Notes under the pieces: model-generated
The model's input: only the letters and a program-made list of their open reading frames with translations
What the model was told of the DNA's origin: nothing
The model's database searches: none
In this document: piece after piece, positions 6,838 through 14,316 of the stretch
Layout of the letters: every line of letters begins with the position of its first letter
Position numbering within the stretch: position 1 is the stretch's first letter
Translations under genes and position numbers: made by a program
Source of the DNA: Ramlibacter tataouinensis
GTDB taxonomy: Bacteria > Pseudomonadota > Gammaproteobacteria > Burkholderiales > Burkholderiaceae_C
Assembly (NCBI RefSeq): GCF_001580455.1
Contig: NZ_CP010951.1
Location: 3,683,001 to 3,747,000 of the forward strand
Direction of reading: 5' to 3'
DNA length: 64,000 nucleotides

Positions 6838-8466
6838 TCAGACCAGCCCGAGCGCCTCGATGCGCTGCACGTGCGCGAGCAGCGAGCGCTGGGCGAGCGG
6901 CCACATGCGCTGTGGCACGTCGTCGTAGGCCAGCGCCACCCAGTCTTCCATCGAGCCGTCGGGGCGGGCCTGCATGGCGGCGATGACGCGGGCTTCGCGC
7001 TTGAGGCGGTGGGCCTTGAGCTGGGCGATGGCCTGCGGCGCAAAGCCCAGCACGTAGCCGTGGGCCGGCAGGATGAACTCGATGCCGTGCTGCGCGCAGG
7101 CCTGCGTGAGCTTGTCCAGCGACTCCAGATAGGCGCTCATGTCGCCGTCGGGCGGGTCGACCACGGTCGTGCTGCCGTTGAGCACATGGTCGCCCGAGAA
7201 CAGCAGGCCGTCTTCCTCCAGCACCAGGCACAGGTGATTGGCGGCGTGGCCCGGGGTGTGGATCGCGCGCAGCGTGTGGCGCCCGCCGGCGCCTTCCACC
7301 GTGATCGTCTCGCCGTCAGCCAGTTCCCGGTCCGGCGCGAATTCGCTGGCCGCGCGCGCCGTCGGCCGCGAGGCCAGGCCGAGGATGGGCGGCCGGGTGG
7401 CGCAGCGGGCCTGCAGGGGCCGGGCGCCCGGCGAATGGTCCGGATGCGAATGGGTGCACACGATCAGCCGGATGTCGCCATGGGCGGCGCGCCAGAGGCG
7501 CTCGATGTGCTCCGGGTCGCTCGGGCCGGGATCGATCGCGATATAGCCGCTGGTCGGATCGCCCACCAGGTAGCTGTTGGTGCCGGGCCCGGTCATGGGA
7601 CCGGGATTGGGGGCCGTGAGGCGCATGAGGTTCTTGAGCAGCGCCACCGGCTGGTCGCTGCGCCAGTCGAGGTGGTGCACCATCTGGCCGTCGGGGCTGA
7701 CCAGCGCCAGCTCGCCGAAGGGCATTTCGTGCTCCATGTAGCGCGCTTCGGCGCCCTTGAGCAAGCCGGCGCGCGGGCAGCTCGTCCACAGCGGCTGCTC
7801 GCCGCAGGCCTGGAGCACGGCGTCGACCCGCTCGAAGCGCGCCAGCCGCTCCAGCGTGCGGATGGTCGGGAAGATCATGAAGAAGCTGCCGGCTTCGTGC
7901 CGCGCCAGCGCCTCGGCGGGGCGCACCCACACCGGCTCGAACTGCTCGGCCTCGTCGGCCACCGGACTCTGGCCCCCCGGCATGCGCGCGACCAGGAAGG
8001 GCACGTCGAAACGCCGCGGCAGGTCGCGGTCGGTGATCCAGTGCGCCAGCACGAACACCTCTTCGGCCGCCAGGGTCAGGCCGCGGTCGCGGCATTGCGC
8101 GGCGAAGGGCGCGTGCCGCTGCAGCGCCGCGATGTCGCCGGCATCGGCCCAGCGGCCGTCCGCATGCCGCGCGAACAGCACGCCCAGTTCCTCGAAGCTC
8201 TCGCGGATGGCGGCAATGGCCTGGGTGAGCCGCTCGCCGTCCTGCGCCGGCCGGCGCGAGGCGAGCGCGTGGCTGCCCGCATCCGCGGCGTCGATCACGC
8301 CGCCCGGGAACACATAGGCGCCCGGGGCGAAGCTGGCGCTGGCCGAGCGGCGCGTCATCAGCACTTCCAGGCCCTGGTCCCCGTCGCGCAGCAGCAGGAT
8401 GGTGGCGGCGGGGCGCGGCGCCACGGCCTCGCGCTGGGGATGCAGAAGCTGGCTGACTCTTACCAT
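6838..8466 (-). CDS. NUDIX hydrolase–metallo-beta-lactamase fusion protein
   Basis: 542-aa two-domain protein. Residues ~10-225 are a NUDIX domain: VFPGGVID, then the box residues in AAIRESFEELGVLF (RExxEExG). This lineage resembles human NUDT19-type diphosphatases, which act on CoA-like substrates. Residues ~260-470 are a metallo-beta-lactamase fold with the CTHSHPDHSPG metal motif (HxHxDH), the later HTPGHAANH, and SGDHVL (metal-bridging Asp). A helical C-terminal tail follows, as in LACTB2-like proteins. The second ATG was chosen because GATAAT, a likely -10, overlaps the first ATG (8475) and sits 7 nt before this one. Together these suggest a nucleotide/CoA-ester or RNA-processing hydrolase; the role is not established. 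Confidence 0.85.
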   Translation of the reverse strand: MVRVSQLLHPQREAVAPRPAATILLLRDGDQGLEVLMTRRSASASFAPGAYVFPGGVIDAADAGSHALASRRPAQDGERLTQAIAAIRESFEELGVLFARHADGRWADAGDIAALQRHAPFAAQCRDRGLTLAAEEVFVLAHWITDRDLPRRFDVPFLVARMPGGQSPVADEAEQFEPVWVRPAEALARHEAGSFFMIFPTIRTLERLARFERVDAVLQACGEQPLWTSCPRAGLLKGAEARYMEHEMPFGELALVSPDGQMVHHLDWRSDQPVALLKNLMRLTAPNPGPMTGPGTNSYLVGDPTSGYIAIDPGPSDPEHIERLWRAAHGDIRLIVCTHSHPDHSPGARPLQARCATRPPILGLASRPTARAASEFAPDRELADGETITVEGAGGRHTLRAIHTPGHAANHLCLVLEEDGLLFSGDHVLNGSTTVVDPPDGDMSAYLESLDKLTQACAQHGIEFILPAHGYVLGFAPQAIAQLKAHRLKREARVIAAMQARPDGSMEDWVALAYDDVPQRMWPLAQRSLLAHVQRIEALGLV

Positions 8467-8473
8467 GCGCTTC

Positions 8474-8479
8474 ATTATC
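8474..8479 (-). promoter_or_regulatory. Candidate -10 of the NUDIX–MBL gene
   Basis: On the minus strand GATAAT (8479 to 8474) is followed by 7 nt and then ATG at 8466. There is no ribosome-binding site. The arrangement fits leaderless transcription and argues against using the ATG at 8475, which overlaps the hexamer. Confidence 0.4.
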
Positions 8480-8524
8480 GCGATGAGCCCGCGCCGCCCA
8501 GGCTGGAGGGGTCTTTGCCGCGCG

Positions 8525-8530
8525 GATAAT
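8525..8530 (+). promoter_or_regulatory. Candidate -10 of dapF (leaderless)
   Basis: GATAAT lies 7 nt before the dapF ATG, with no Shine-Dalgarno sequence between. The same hexamer serves rnpB in this window. The -35 is poor. Confidence 0.45.
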
Positions 8531-8537
8531 CGGGGCC

Positions 8538-9401
8538 ATGCGTATCCGCTTCACCAAGATGCAGGGCGCGGGCAACGACTTCGTGGTCCTCGACGAGACA
8601 CGGGGGCCGCTGGGCCTGACGCCGGCGCAGTACCGCTTCATCGCGGACCGTCACTTCGGCGTGGGTGCCGACCAGGTGCTGTCGGTGCGCCCCTCGCCTG
8701 GCGCCGGCATCGACTTCGAATATGTGATCCACAACGCCGACGGCGGCGAGGTGGAGCAGTGCGGCAACGGCGCGCGCTGCTTTGCGCGGTTCGTGCGCGA
8801 CAAGGGCCTGGCGCCCGGCGACACCCTGCGGGTGAAGACGCTTTCCGGCGTGATCGAGCCGCGGCTGAACCCCGATGGCCGGGTGACCGTGGACATGGGC
8901 GCGCCGGTGTTCGAGCCCGCCCAGGTGCCCTTCGACACGGCCGGACTGTCGTCCCAGGCCGACGGTTCCTGGCACAAGTGGCACCTGGCGCTCGACACGC
9001 ATGCCGGCTCAGCTATTATTTCTGTAGCGATCCTGTCGATGGGCAACCCGCACGCGGTGCAGGAGGTGGCCGACGTGGACACGGCGCCGGTGCACGCCCA
9101 AGGGCCGGCGATCGAGTGCCATCCGCGCTTTCCGAAGCGGGTGAATGCCGGCTTCATGCAGGTGGTGGACCGGTCGCAGGTGCGGCTGCGCGTCTGGGAG
9201 CGCGGCGCCGGCGAAACGCTGGCCTGCGGCACCGGGGCCTGCGCGGCGGTGGTGGCCGGCATCCGCCTGGGGCGCCTGGACCGCAAGGTCGACGTGCACA
9301 CGCGCGGCGGGCTGCTGACCATCGAGTGGGACGGGCAAGGCCCCGTGTTCATGACCGGCCCCGCGGTCACCGTGTTCGAAGGGGAGATGGAGGTACCCTA
9401 G
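8538..9401 (+). CDS. dapF: Diaminopimelate epimerase
   Basis: PLP-independent racemase converting LL- to meso-diaminopimelate, which supplies lysine and peptidoglycan synthesis. The 287-aa product has both catalytic cysteines: C75 in EQCGNGARC and C230 in LACGTGACAA. The FTKMQGAGNDFVVLD N-terminus confirms the start. The stop TAG is unusual: its TA is the target duplication and its G the first base of the MITE-like element that follows. Without the insertion the frame would read two codons further (Tyr-Glu) to TAA, overlapping the DUF484 start. Confidence 0.97.
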   Translation: MRIRFTKMQGAGNDFVVLDETRGPLGLTPAQYRFIADRHFGVGADQVLSVRPSPGAGIDFEYVIHNADGGEVEQCGNGARCFARFVRDKGLAPGDTLRVKTLSGVIEPRLNPDGRVTVDMGAPVFEPAQVPFDTAGLSSQADGSWHKWHLALDTHAGSAIISVAILSMGNPHAVQEVADVDTAPVHAQGPAIECHPRFPKRVNAGFMQVVDRSQVRLRVWERGAGETLACGTGACAAVVAGIRLGRLDRKVDVHTRGGLLTIEWDGQGPVFMTGPAVTVFEGEMEVP

Positions 9402-9427
9402 TGTCCTGTCCCGCTGAAACTTGGCAT
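9401..9427 (+). repeat. Left terminal inverted repeat of the MITE-like element
   Basis: Perfect reverse complement of 9643-9669. Its first base completes the dapF stop codon TAG. Confidence 0.9.
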
Positions 9428-9642
9428 GTCGCTGCGCCGTATCGGGGCGCAGGCAAGGCGCGGGTGCGGGTCAAGCCTGGGCGGCTTGACCTGTGACCGC
9501 AACGCGGCATGCGCCCCGATACGGCGCAGCCCGAAGGGTTCGACGCCTGCGGGGCCCTCGGCGGGCGCCCAGAGGGGTTCAAGACGTCCAGTCTTGACCC
9601 CCTCTGGCCACCCACCGATCATCCCCGCAGGAATCGAACGAA

Positions 9643-9669
9643 ATGCCAAGTTTCAGCGGGACAGGACAC
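9643..9669 (-). repeat. Right terminal inverted repeat of the MITE-like element
   Basis: Perfect reverse complement of 9401-9427. It ends CAGGACAC immediately before the TA that donates the A of the DUF484 ATG; its AGGA, 4 nt from the ATG, can act as a ribosome-binding site. Confidence 0.9.
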
Positions 9670-9670
9670 T

Positions 9671-10363
9671 ATGAATAACGACGCCATGAATCCGATCACC
9701 GAGGACGACATCGCCAACTACTTGGCCAACACGCCCGACTTCTTCGAGCGCCACGCCCAGCTGCTGGCGGCCGTCCAGCTGACCAGCCCGCACGGCAATC
9801 GCGCGGTGAGCCTGCAGGAGCGGCAGGCCGAGATGCTGCGCGAGAAGATCAAGGCGCTGGAACACCGGATCATGGACATGGTGCGGCACGGCAACGAGAA
9901 CGTCGTCATCGCCGACCGCCTGCACCGCTGGGCGCGCAAGCTGTTCCAGGTGCCCTCGGCGCGCGAGCTGCCGGCCTCCCTCGTCGAGGAGATCCAGTCG
10001 CAGTTCATGGTGCCGCAGGCCGCGATCAAGGTCTGGGACGTCGATGGCGCGCACGCCGGGGAAGGCTTCGCTCAGGGCGTGAGCGAGGACACCCGCACCT
10101 TCGCCTCCTCGCTGACGCAGCCCTACTGCGGCGTCAATTCCGGCTTCGAGGCGGTGCAGTGGCTGCCCGACCCGGCCATGGCCCTGTCGATCGTGCTGAT
10201 TCCGCTGCGCGAGGGAGCGGCCAGCGGCGCCGGTCCGGCCTTCGGCATGCTGGTGCTCGCCTCACCCGACCCGCAGCGCTTCGGCGCCGGCATGGGCACC
10301 GATTTCCTCGAGCGCATCGCCGAACTGGCGAGCGCGGCGCTGTCGCGGCTGCGCGGGCAATGA
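9671..10363 (+). CDS. DUF484 family protein
   Basis: 230-aa protein of the DUF484 family, GAF-like in its C-terminal half, commonly found just upstream of xerC. The N-terminal part DDIANYLANTPDFFERHAQLL is the family hallmark, followed by a helical, probably coiled-coil, segment SLQERQAEMLREKIKALEHR (about 45-65). The function is unknown. The ATG at 9671 directly follows the MITE-like element; an in-frame ATG inside the element (9509) would add 54 element-derived residues and is rejected. Its stop overlaps the xerC ATG (ATGA). Confidence 0.88.
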   Translation: MNNDAMNPITEDDIANYLANTPDFFERHAQLLAAVQLTSPHGNRAVSLQERQAEMLREKIKALEHRIMDMVRHGNENVVIADRLHRWARKLFQVPSARELPASLVEEIQSQFMVPQAAIKVWDVDGAHAGEGFAQGVSEDTRTFASSLTQPYCGVNSGFEAVQWLPDPAMALSIVLIPLREGAASGAGPAFGMLVLASPDPQRFGAGMGTDFLERIAELASAALSRLRGQ

Positions 10364-11292
10364 GCATGGACGGTACCGCCGGCCTGGTCGAGCGGTATCT
10401 GGAGCATGTCCGCGTCGAAAAGCGCCTGGCGGCCCGAACGGTCGAGCTGTATGCGCTCGACCTGCAAAAGCTCTCCGCGAATGCCGCCGGCGCCGGCCTG
10501 GAACTCACGCGGGTGCAGAACGCCCACATCCGCCGCTGGGTCGCACAGATGCACAGCGGCGGTCGCAGCGGCCGGGGCATCGCGCTGATCTTGTCCGGCT
10601 GGCGCGGCTTCTACGCCTGGCTGGGCCGCCAGGGCCTGATCGACAGCAACCCGGTCGTCGATGTCCGCGCCCCGAAGGCGCCCAAGCCGCTGCCCAAGGC
10701 GCTGAGCGTGGACGACTCGGTGCAGCTGGCCGAGTTCGAGGACGAGCGGGCCGATCCCTGGCTGGAAGCGCGCGATGCCGCGATGGTGGAGCTGCTCTAC
10801 GGCTGCGGCCTGCGGGTGGGCGAACTGGTGGGGCTGGACGCGCTCGCCAGCGGCAGCGCGCGCGGCTGGGTCGACCTGGACGCCGGGGAGGCGCATGTGC
10901 TGGGCAAGGGCAGCAAGCGCCGCATCGTGCCGGTGGGCGCCCAGGCGGCGCAGGCCCTGCGGCACTGGCTCGGCCTGCGGGCGCTGGCCGCGCACGAGAC
11001 GCCGGCGCTGTTCGTCGGCCGCGGCGGCACGCGCCTGTCGGCGCAAAGCATCTGGCAACGGCTGAAGCGGCGCAGCCTGCGCGCCGGCCTGGCCACGCCC
11101 GTGCATCCGCACATGCTGCGGCATTCGTTCGCCAGCCACGTGCTGCAGTCGAGCGGCGACCTGCGGGCCGTGCAGGAGTTGCTCGGCCACGCGAACATCA
11201 CCACGACGCAGGTCTACACGCGGCTGGACTTCCAGCATCTGGCCAAGGCCTACGATGCGGCGCACCCGCGCGCGCAAAGGACCAAGCGCTAA
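10360..11292 (+). CDS. xerC: Tyrosine recombinase XerC
   Basis: Site-specific recombinase that, with XerD, resolves chromosome dimers at dif under FtsK control. The 310-aa product has an N-terminal SAM-like DNA-binding domain (about 5-100) and a catalytic domain carrying R152 (GCGLRVGELVGL), K186 (GKGSKRR), H251-R254 (HPHMLRHSFASH), H277 (LLGHANI) and nucleophile Y286 (TTQVYTRL). The dapF–DUF484–xerC order is common in proteobacteria. It is translationally coupled to the DUF484 gene by ATGA. Confidence 0.96.
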   Translation: MSMDGTAGLVERYLEHVRVEKRLAARTVELYALDLQKLSANAAGAGLELTRVQNAHIRRWVAQMHSGGRSGRGIALILSGWRGFYAWLGRQGLIDSNPVVDVRAPKAPKPLPKALSVDDSVQLAEFEDERADPWLEARDAAMVELLYGCGLRVGELVGLDALASGSARGWVDLDAGEAHVLGKGSKRRIVPVGAQAAQALRHWLGLRALAAHETPALFVGRGGTRLSAQSIWQRLKRRSLRAGLATPVHPHMLRHSFASHVLQSSGDLRAVQELLGHANITTTQVYTRLDFQHLAKAYDAAHPRAQRTKR

Positions 11293-11331
11293 GCGACCAG
11301 GTGCCAGGCGCTTCGTCGCTTTCGGCGCCTT

Positions 11332-13047
11332 TCAGGCGTTCGCCAGGGTGAACACCGCCCGCCGGCTGTCCGGCGGCACGCTGGCCAGCTTGCCTTCCAG
11401 GCGGGCGATCAGCTCCCGGGCATCCGCGCCCTCGGCCGGGACGATGGTTTGCGCCACCCGCACCTGGGCCACCCACTCGACCGGCTTGTTCTTGAAGGGC
11501 ATGAGGCAGCGCGCCACGATGCGCGGGCCTTCCGCCCCCGCGTCCACCGCGCTGATCGGCCCTTCCACCAGCATGCCGAAGCGCAGCTCGGAAAGCCGCG
11601 CCACCACGTCGATGTCGCGCGCCGCGGACAGCAGCCGCCCGGCCACCAGCAGCGGCAGCTCCTCGGCCGAGCGCGCGCCGTAGGTGCGGCGGATCTGTTC
11701 GGAATTGACGACGTCGATGATGAGCACCGCGCTGTCGTACTTGAGGCGCCGGGAGCGGCCCATCATGCGCTTGAGCGAGGCCGCGAACATCTGGTCGTTG
11801 AGCAGGCCGGTGGCCGGGTCCATCTTGTCGAGGCCCTGGATTCGCCGGTTGTGCTCGCGCCGGTGCTGGCTGCGCATCATCAGGATCAGCAGGATGATGG
11901 GCAATTCGATCGCGATGCCCGCCTGCATCGCGTAGATGGTCCACGGGCTCACCGGAATCAGGCCCCACAGGCGCGCCAGCGGGAAGGCGGCGCCCAGGAC
12001 CACCGGCGCCGCCCCGACCAGCAGCCAGGCTGCATAGCGGTCGCCGCGCAGGGCAGTCCAGACGATGGAGCCCAGGCCCAGGGTGGAGGCCAGCACGATG
12101 TAGGGGACCATCAGCCGGTAGCGAAGCGAGGGCTCGACCACGGTGATGGCCAGTGCGGTCACCACCGAAAGCAGGCCCATCGCCACCAGCACCCGGTGCA
12201 TGAACATCCAGCGCTCGGGCATGGAGACCACGGCGCTGAAGAACCAGCTGAGCGAGCCCACGGCCAGGACCGGCAGCACCATGGACGACAGGTCGTTCCA
12301 GCCGGGCAGGTGCGGCCACAGGTGCAGGCCGCCAATGCCCAGCATCGCAGCCTGGCTCAGGCTCATGAGTGCCACGCTCAGGGCGTAGAAGCCGTAGGCC
12401 GAATCCCGCAGCGACACGGCACTGAGGCCGGCCAGGATCGCGGCCAGGCCGGCCAGCCCAAAACAGATCCCCAGGATCAGCGAGGTGCGCTGCTCGCGCC
12501 GGGCGAGATAGCTTTCGCTCACGAACACCAGGGGAGCGCTGAAGCTGTGGGGGTTCTCGATGCGCAGCAGGTACTTGCGCGGGATCTCAGCCGAGACGTC
12601 CACCGGCAGCAGGGGATGGCGATGCGGCACCGGCCAGTTGGCGACCGCGATGGTGTCCCCGGCCGATTGCGGGATCCACTGCCCGGCGCTGTCCAGTGAG
12701 TGAAGCGTGGTTTTGTTCACGGAGGCGTAGGGGATTTCCAAATACCAGCGTTCGGCGTCCGGCGCGGGCGGCACGGTAAACCGCACCCACAGCGCCTGCC
12801 CGGTGGTCAAGGGGTAGATCGCGCCGTGCGCCGTCGGCGTCCATTCGATCGTTCCGTCCTGGCCCACCTGGTCGGCCGTGGCCCGGCCGGTGTCGTCCAT
12901 CCAGACGTCGCCCCAGTCCTGCAGGTCGACTGGCTGGTGCGCAGGGTCCAGGTCGAGGACCGTGCGCCCCGATGCGGCCGCTGACCACAACCCGATCAGC
13001 AGCCCTGCGGCAACCGCCCATTTTCGACCGATGTTCGACAGCCCCAT
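11332..13047 (-). CDS. 7TMR-DISM receptor with degenerate GGDEF domain
   Basis: 571-aa membrane sensor. It has a signal peptide (about 1-27), a periplasmic beta-sandwich of the 7TMR-DISM extracellular type 2 kind (about 35-170, with ALWVRFTVPP and PLLPVDVS), seven hydrophobic helices (about 175-385), and a cytoplasmic domain placed like a GGDEF (about 400-560: LDKMDPATGLLNDQMF, then VLIIDVVNSEQIRRTYG). The active-site loop reads LSELRFGML instead of GGDEF, so cyclase activity is unlikely; it may bind nucleotide or signal another way. ATG 13047 is preceded by AGGAGGG; an upstream TTG (13098) is less likely. Confidence 0.85.
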   Translation of the reverse strand: MGLSNIGRKWAVAAGLLIGLWSAAASGRTVLDLDPAHQPVDLQDWGDVWMDDTGRATADQVGQDGTIEWTPTAHGAIYPLTTGQALWVRFTVPPAPDAERWYLEIPYASVNKTTLHSLDSAGQWIPQSAGDTIAVANWPVPHRHPLLPVDVSAEIPRKYLLRIENPHSFSAPLVFVSESYLARREQRTSLILGICFGLAGLAAILAGLSAVSLRDSAYGFYALSVALMSLSQAAMLGIGGLHLWPHLPGWNDLSSMVLPVLAVGSLSWFFSAVVSMPERWMFMHRVLVAMGLLSVVTALAITVVEPSLRYRLMVPYIVLASTLGLGSIVWTALRGDRYAAWLLVGAAPVVLGAAFPLARLWGLIPVSPWTIYAMQAGIAIELPIILLILMMRSQHRREHNRRIQGLDKMDPATGLLNDQMFAASLKRMMGRSRRLKYDSAVLIIDVVNSEQIRRTYGARSAEELPLLVAGRLLSAARDIDVVARLSELRFGMLVEGPISAVDAGAEGPRIVARCLMPFKNKPVEWVAQVRVAQTIVPAEGADARELIARLEGKLASVPPDSRRAVFTLANA

Positions 13048-13061
13048 CGTCCCTCCTGCGC

Positions 13062-13090
13062 TTGGGCATCCCTCTTCTGGCCTCGACAAT
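13062..13090 (+). promoter_or_regulatory. Candidate rlmI promoter (leaderless)
   Basis: TTGGGC (13062-13067), a 17-nt spacer and GACAAT (13085-13090) lie so that transcription would begin at or next to the ATG at 13098, 7 nt after the hexamer. No Shine-Dalgarno sequence is present. Confidence 0.45.
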
Positions 13091-13097
13091 ATAGCCA

Positions 13098-14282
13098 ATG
13101 AAGACGATCCGCTTGAAAGAAGGCAAGGAGCGTTCGCTGCTGCGCCGTCATCCCTGGGTGTTCGATTCGGCCATCGCCAAGGGCGGTGGCGACTCCGGCG
13201 AGACGGTGCGCGTCGAATCGCACGAGGGCGAGTTCCTGGCCTGGGCCGCCTTCAGCCCGCCGTCGAAGATCCGGGCCCGGGCCTGGAGCTTCGAAGAAGG
13301 CCAGCGGATCGACGCCGCCTTCCTTGGCGTCGCCTGCGAGCGGGCCGTCCGCGCCCGGGACCGGCTGGCGATCGACAGCGACGGCCTGCGCCTGGTGCAC
13401 GGCGAGTCGGACGGCTTGCCCGGCCTGATCGTGGACCGCTACGGCGACACCCTGGTGGCGCAGTTCCTGTCAGCCGGTGCGCAGCGGTGGAAGCCGGTGC
13501 TGACGGAGGCGCTGCTGCGCGCCACCGGCCTGTCCCGGTTCTACGAGCGCTCGGACACCGGCGCGCGCACGCTGGAGGGCCTGCCGGCAGCGGCCGGCTG
13601 GCTGCAGGGCGAGGGCGCCACGGAACTGACCATCCGCGAGCACGGCTGGCGCTTCACCCTGGACATCGCCACCGGGCACAAGACCGGCTTCTACCTGGAC
13701 CAGCGCGACAGCCGGCGCAAGTTCGCCGAGCATGCGCAGCGGCTCGGCCTGCAACGGGTGCTCAACTGCTACTGCTACACCGGCGGCTTCACCGTGGCAG
13801 CCCTGGCCGGCGGGGCGGCCCATGTCACCTCGATCGATTCGTCGGCGCCGGCCCTGCAGCGGGCGCGGGACCACGTCGCCCTGAACGGCTTCGATCCCCA
13901 GCGCGCCGATTTCCTGGATGCCGACGTCAACGCCAGCCTGCGCCGCTTCATCGACGAGGGCCGCAGCTTCGACGGCATCGTGCTCGACCCGCCCAAGCTC
14001 GCCCCCACGGCGGCCCACGCCGAGCGCGCCGCGCGCGCCTACAAGGACATCAACCGGCTCGCGCTCAAGCTGCTGGCGCCCGGCGGCGTGCTGTTCACCT
14101 ACTCGTGTTCCGGCGGGATCAGCGCCGACCTGTTCCACAAGATCGTCGCCTCCGCCGGGGCGGACGCGGGCGTGGACGGGTTCATCACCGAGCGGCTGGG
14201 CGGCGCGCCCGACCATCCCATGACGCTCGCCTTCCCGGAAGGGGAATACCTCAAAGGCCTCGTGATCCTGCGGAAGGGCTAA
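13098..14282 (+). CDS. rlmI: 23S rRNA (cytosine-5)-methyltransferase RlmI-like
   Basis: SAM-dependent methyltransferase; the E. coli homologue makes m5C1962 in 23S rRNA. The 394-aa product has an N-terminal PUA domain (about 1-75: LKEGKERSLLRRHPWVF), a central EEHG-like region (about 80-185), and a Rossmann methyltransferase domain with LNCYCYTGGFTVAALAGGA (SAM loop), DPPKLA and FTYSCSGG (catalytic Cys). Divergent from the DISM receptor gene across a 50-bp gap. Family membership is clear; the exact target base is inferred from the family. Confidence 0.9.
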   Translation: MKTIRLKEGKERSLLRRHPWVFDSAIAKGGGDSGETVRVESHEGEFLAWAAFSPPSKIRARAWSFEEGQRIDAAFLGVACERAVRARDRLAIDSDGLRLVHGESDGLPGLIVDRYGDTLVAQFLSAGAQRWKPVLTEALLRATGLSRFYERSDTGARTLEGLPAAAGWLQGEGATELTIREHGWRFTLDIATGHKTGFYLDQRDSRRKFAEHAQRLGLQRVLNCYCYTGGFTVAALAGGAAHVTSIDSSAPALQRARDHVALNGFDPQRADFLDADVNASLRRFIDEGRSFDGIVLDPPKLAPTAAHAERAARAYKDINRLALKLLAPGGVLFTYSCSGGISADLFHKIVASAGADAGVDGFITERLGGAPDHPMTLAFPEGEYLKGLVILRKG

Positions 14283-14316
14283 ACTTTCGACCCTTTCGAA
14301 GCCACCCTACACAGCC

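Larger units (their letters stand above)
9401..9669. mobile_element. MITE-like element between dapF and the DUF484 gene
   Basis: 269-bp element with perfect 27-bp terminal inverted repeats (9401-9427 and 9643-9669; ends GTGTCCTGTCCCGC…), flanked on both sides by TA (9399-9400 and 9670-9671), consistent with a TA target duplication. Inside are three more inverted repeats: a perfect 21-bp pair (9431-9451/9510-9530), a 9-bp hairpin (9469-9477/9483-9491), and a 15-bp hairpin with one G·U pair (9571-9585/9591-9605). It contains no transposase. TA duplication is typical of IS630/Tc1-mariner-type transposition, but the parent family is not identified. Confidence 0.85.

Noticed and set aside
9401..9669. 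CRISPR, attC or riboswitch explanation for the structured dapF–DUF484 insert
   Set aside because: There are no direct repeats with spacers, no integron-type core sites, and no known riboswitch core. Perfect terminal inverted repeats with flanking TA fit a MITE better.
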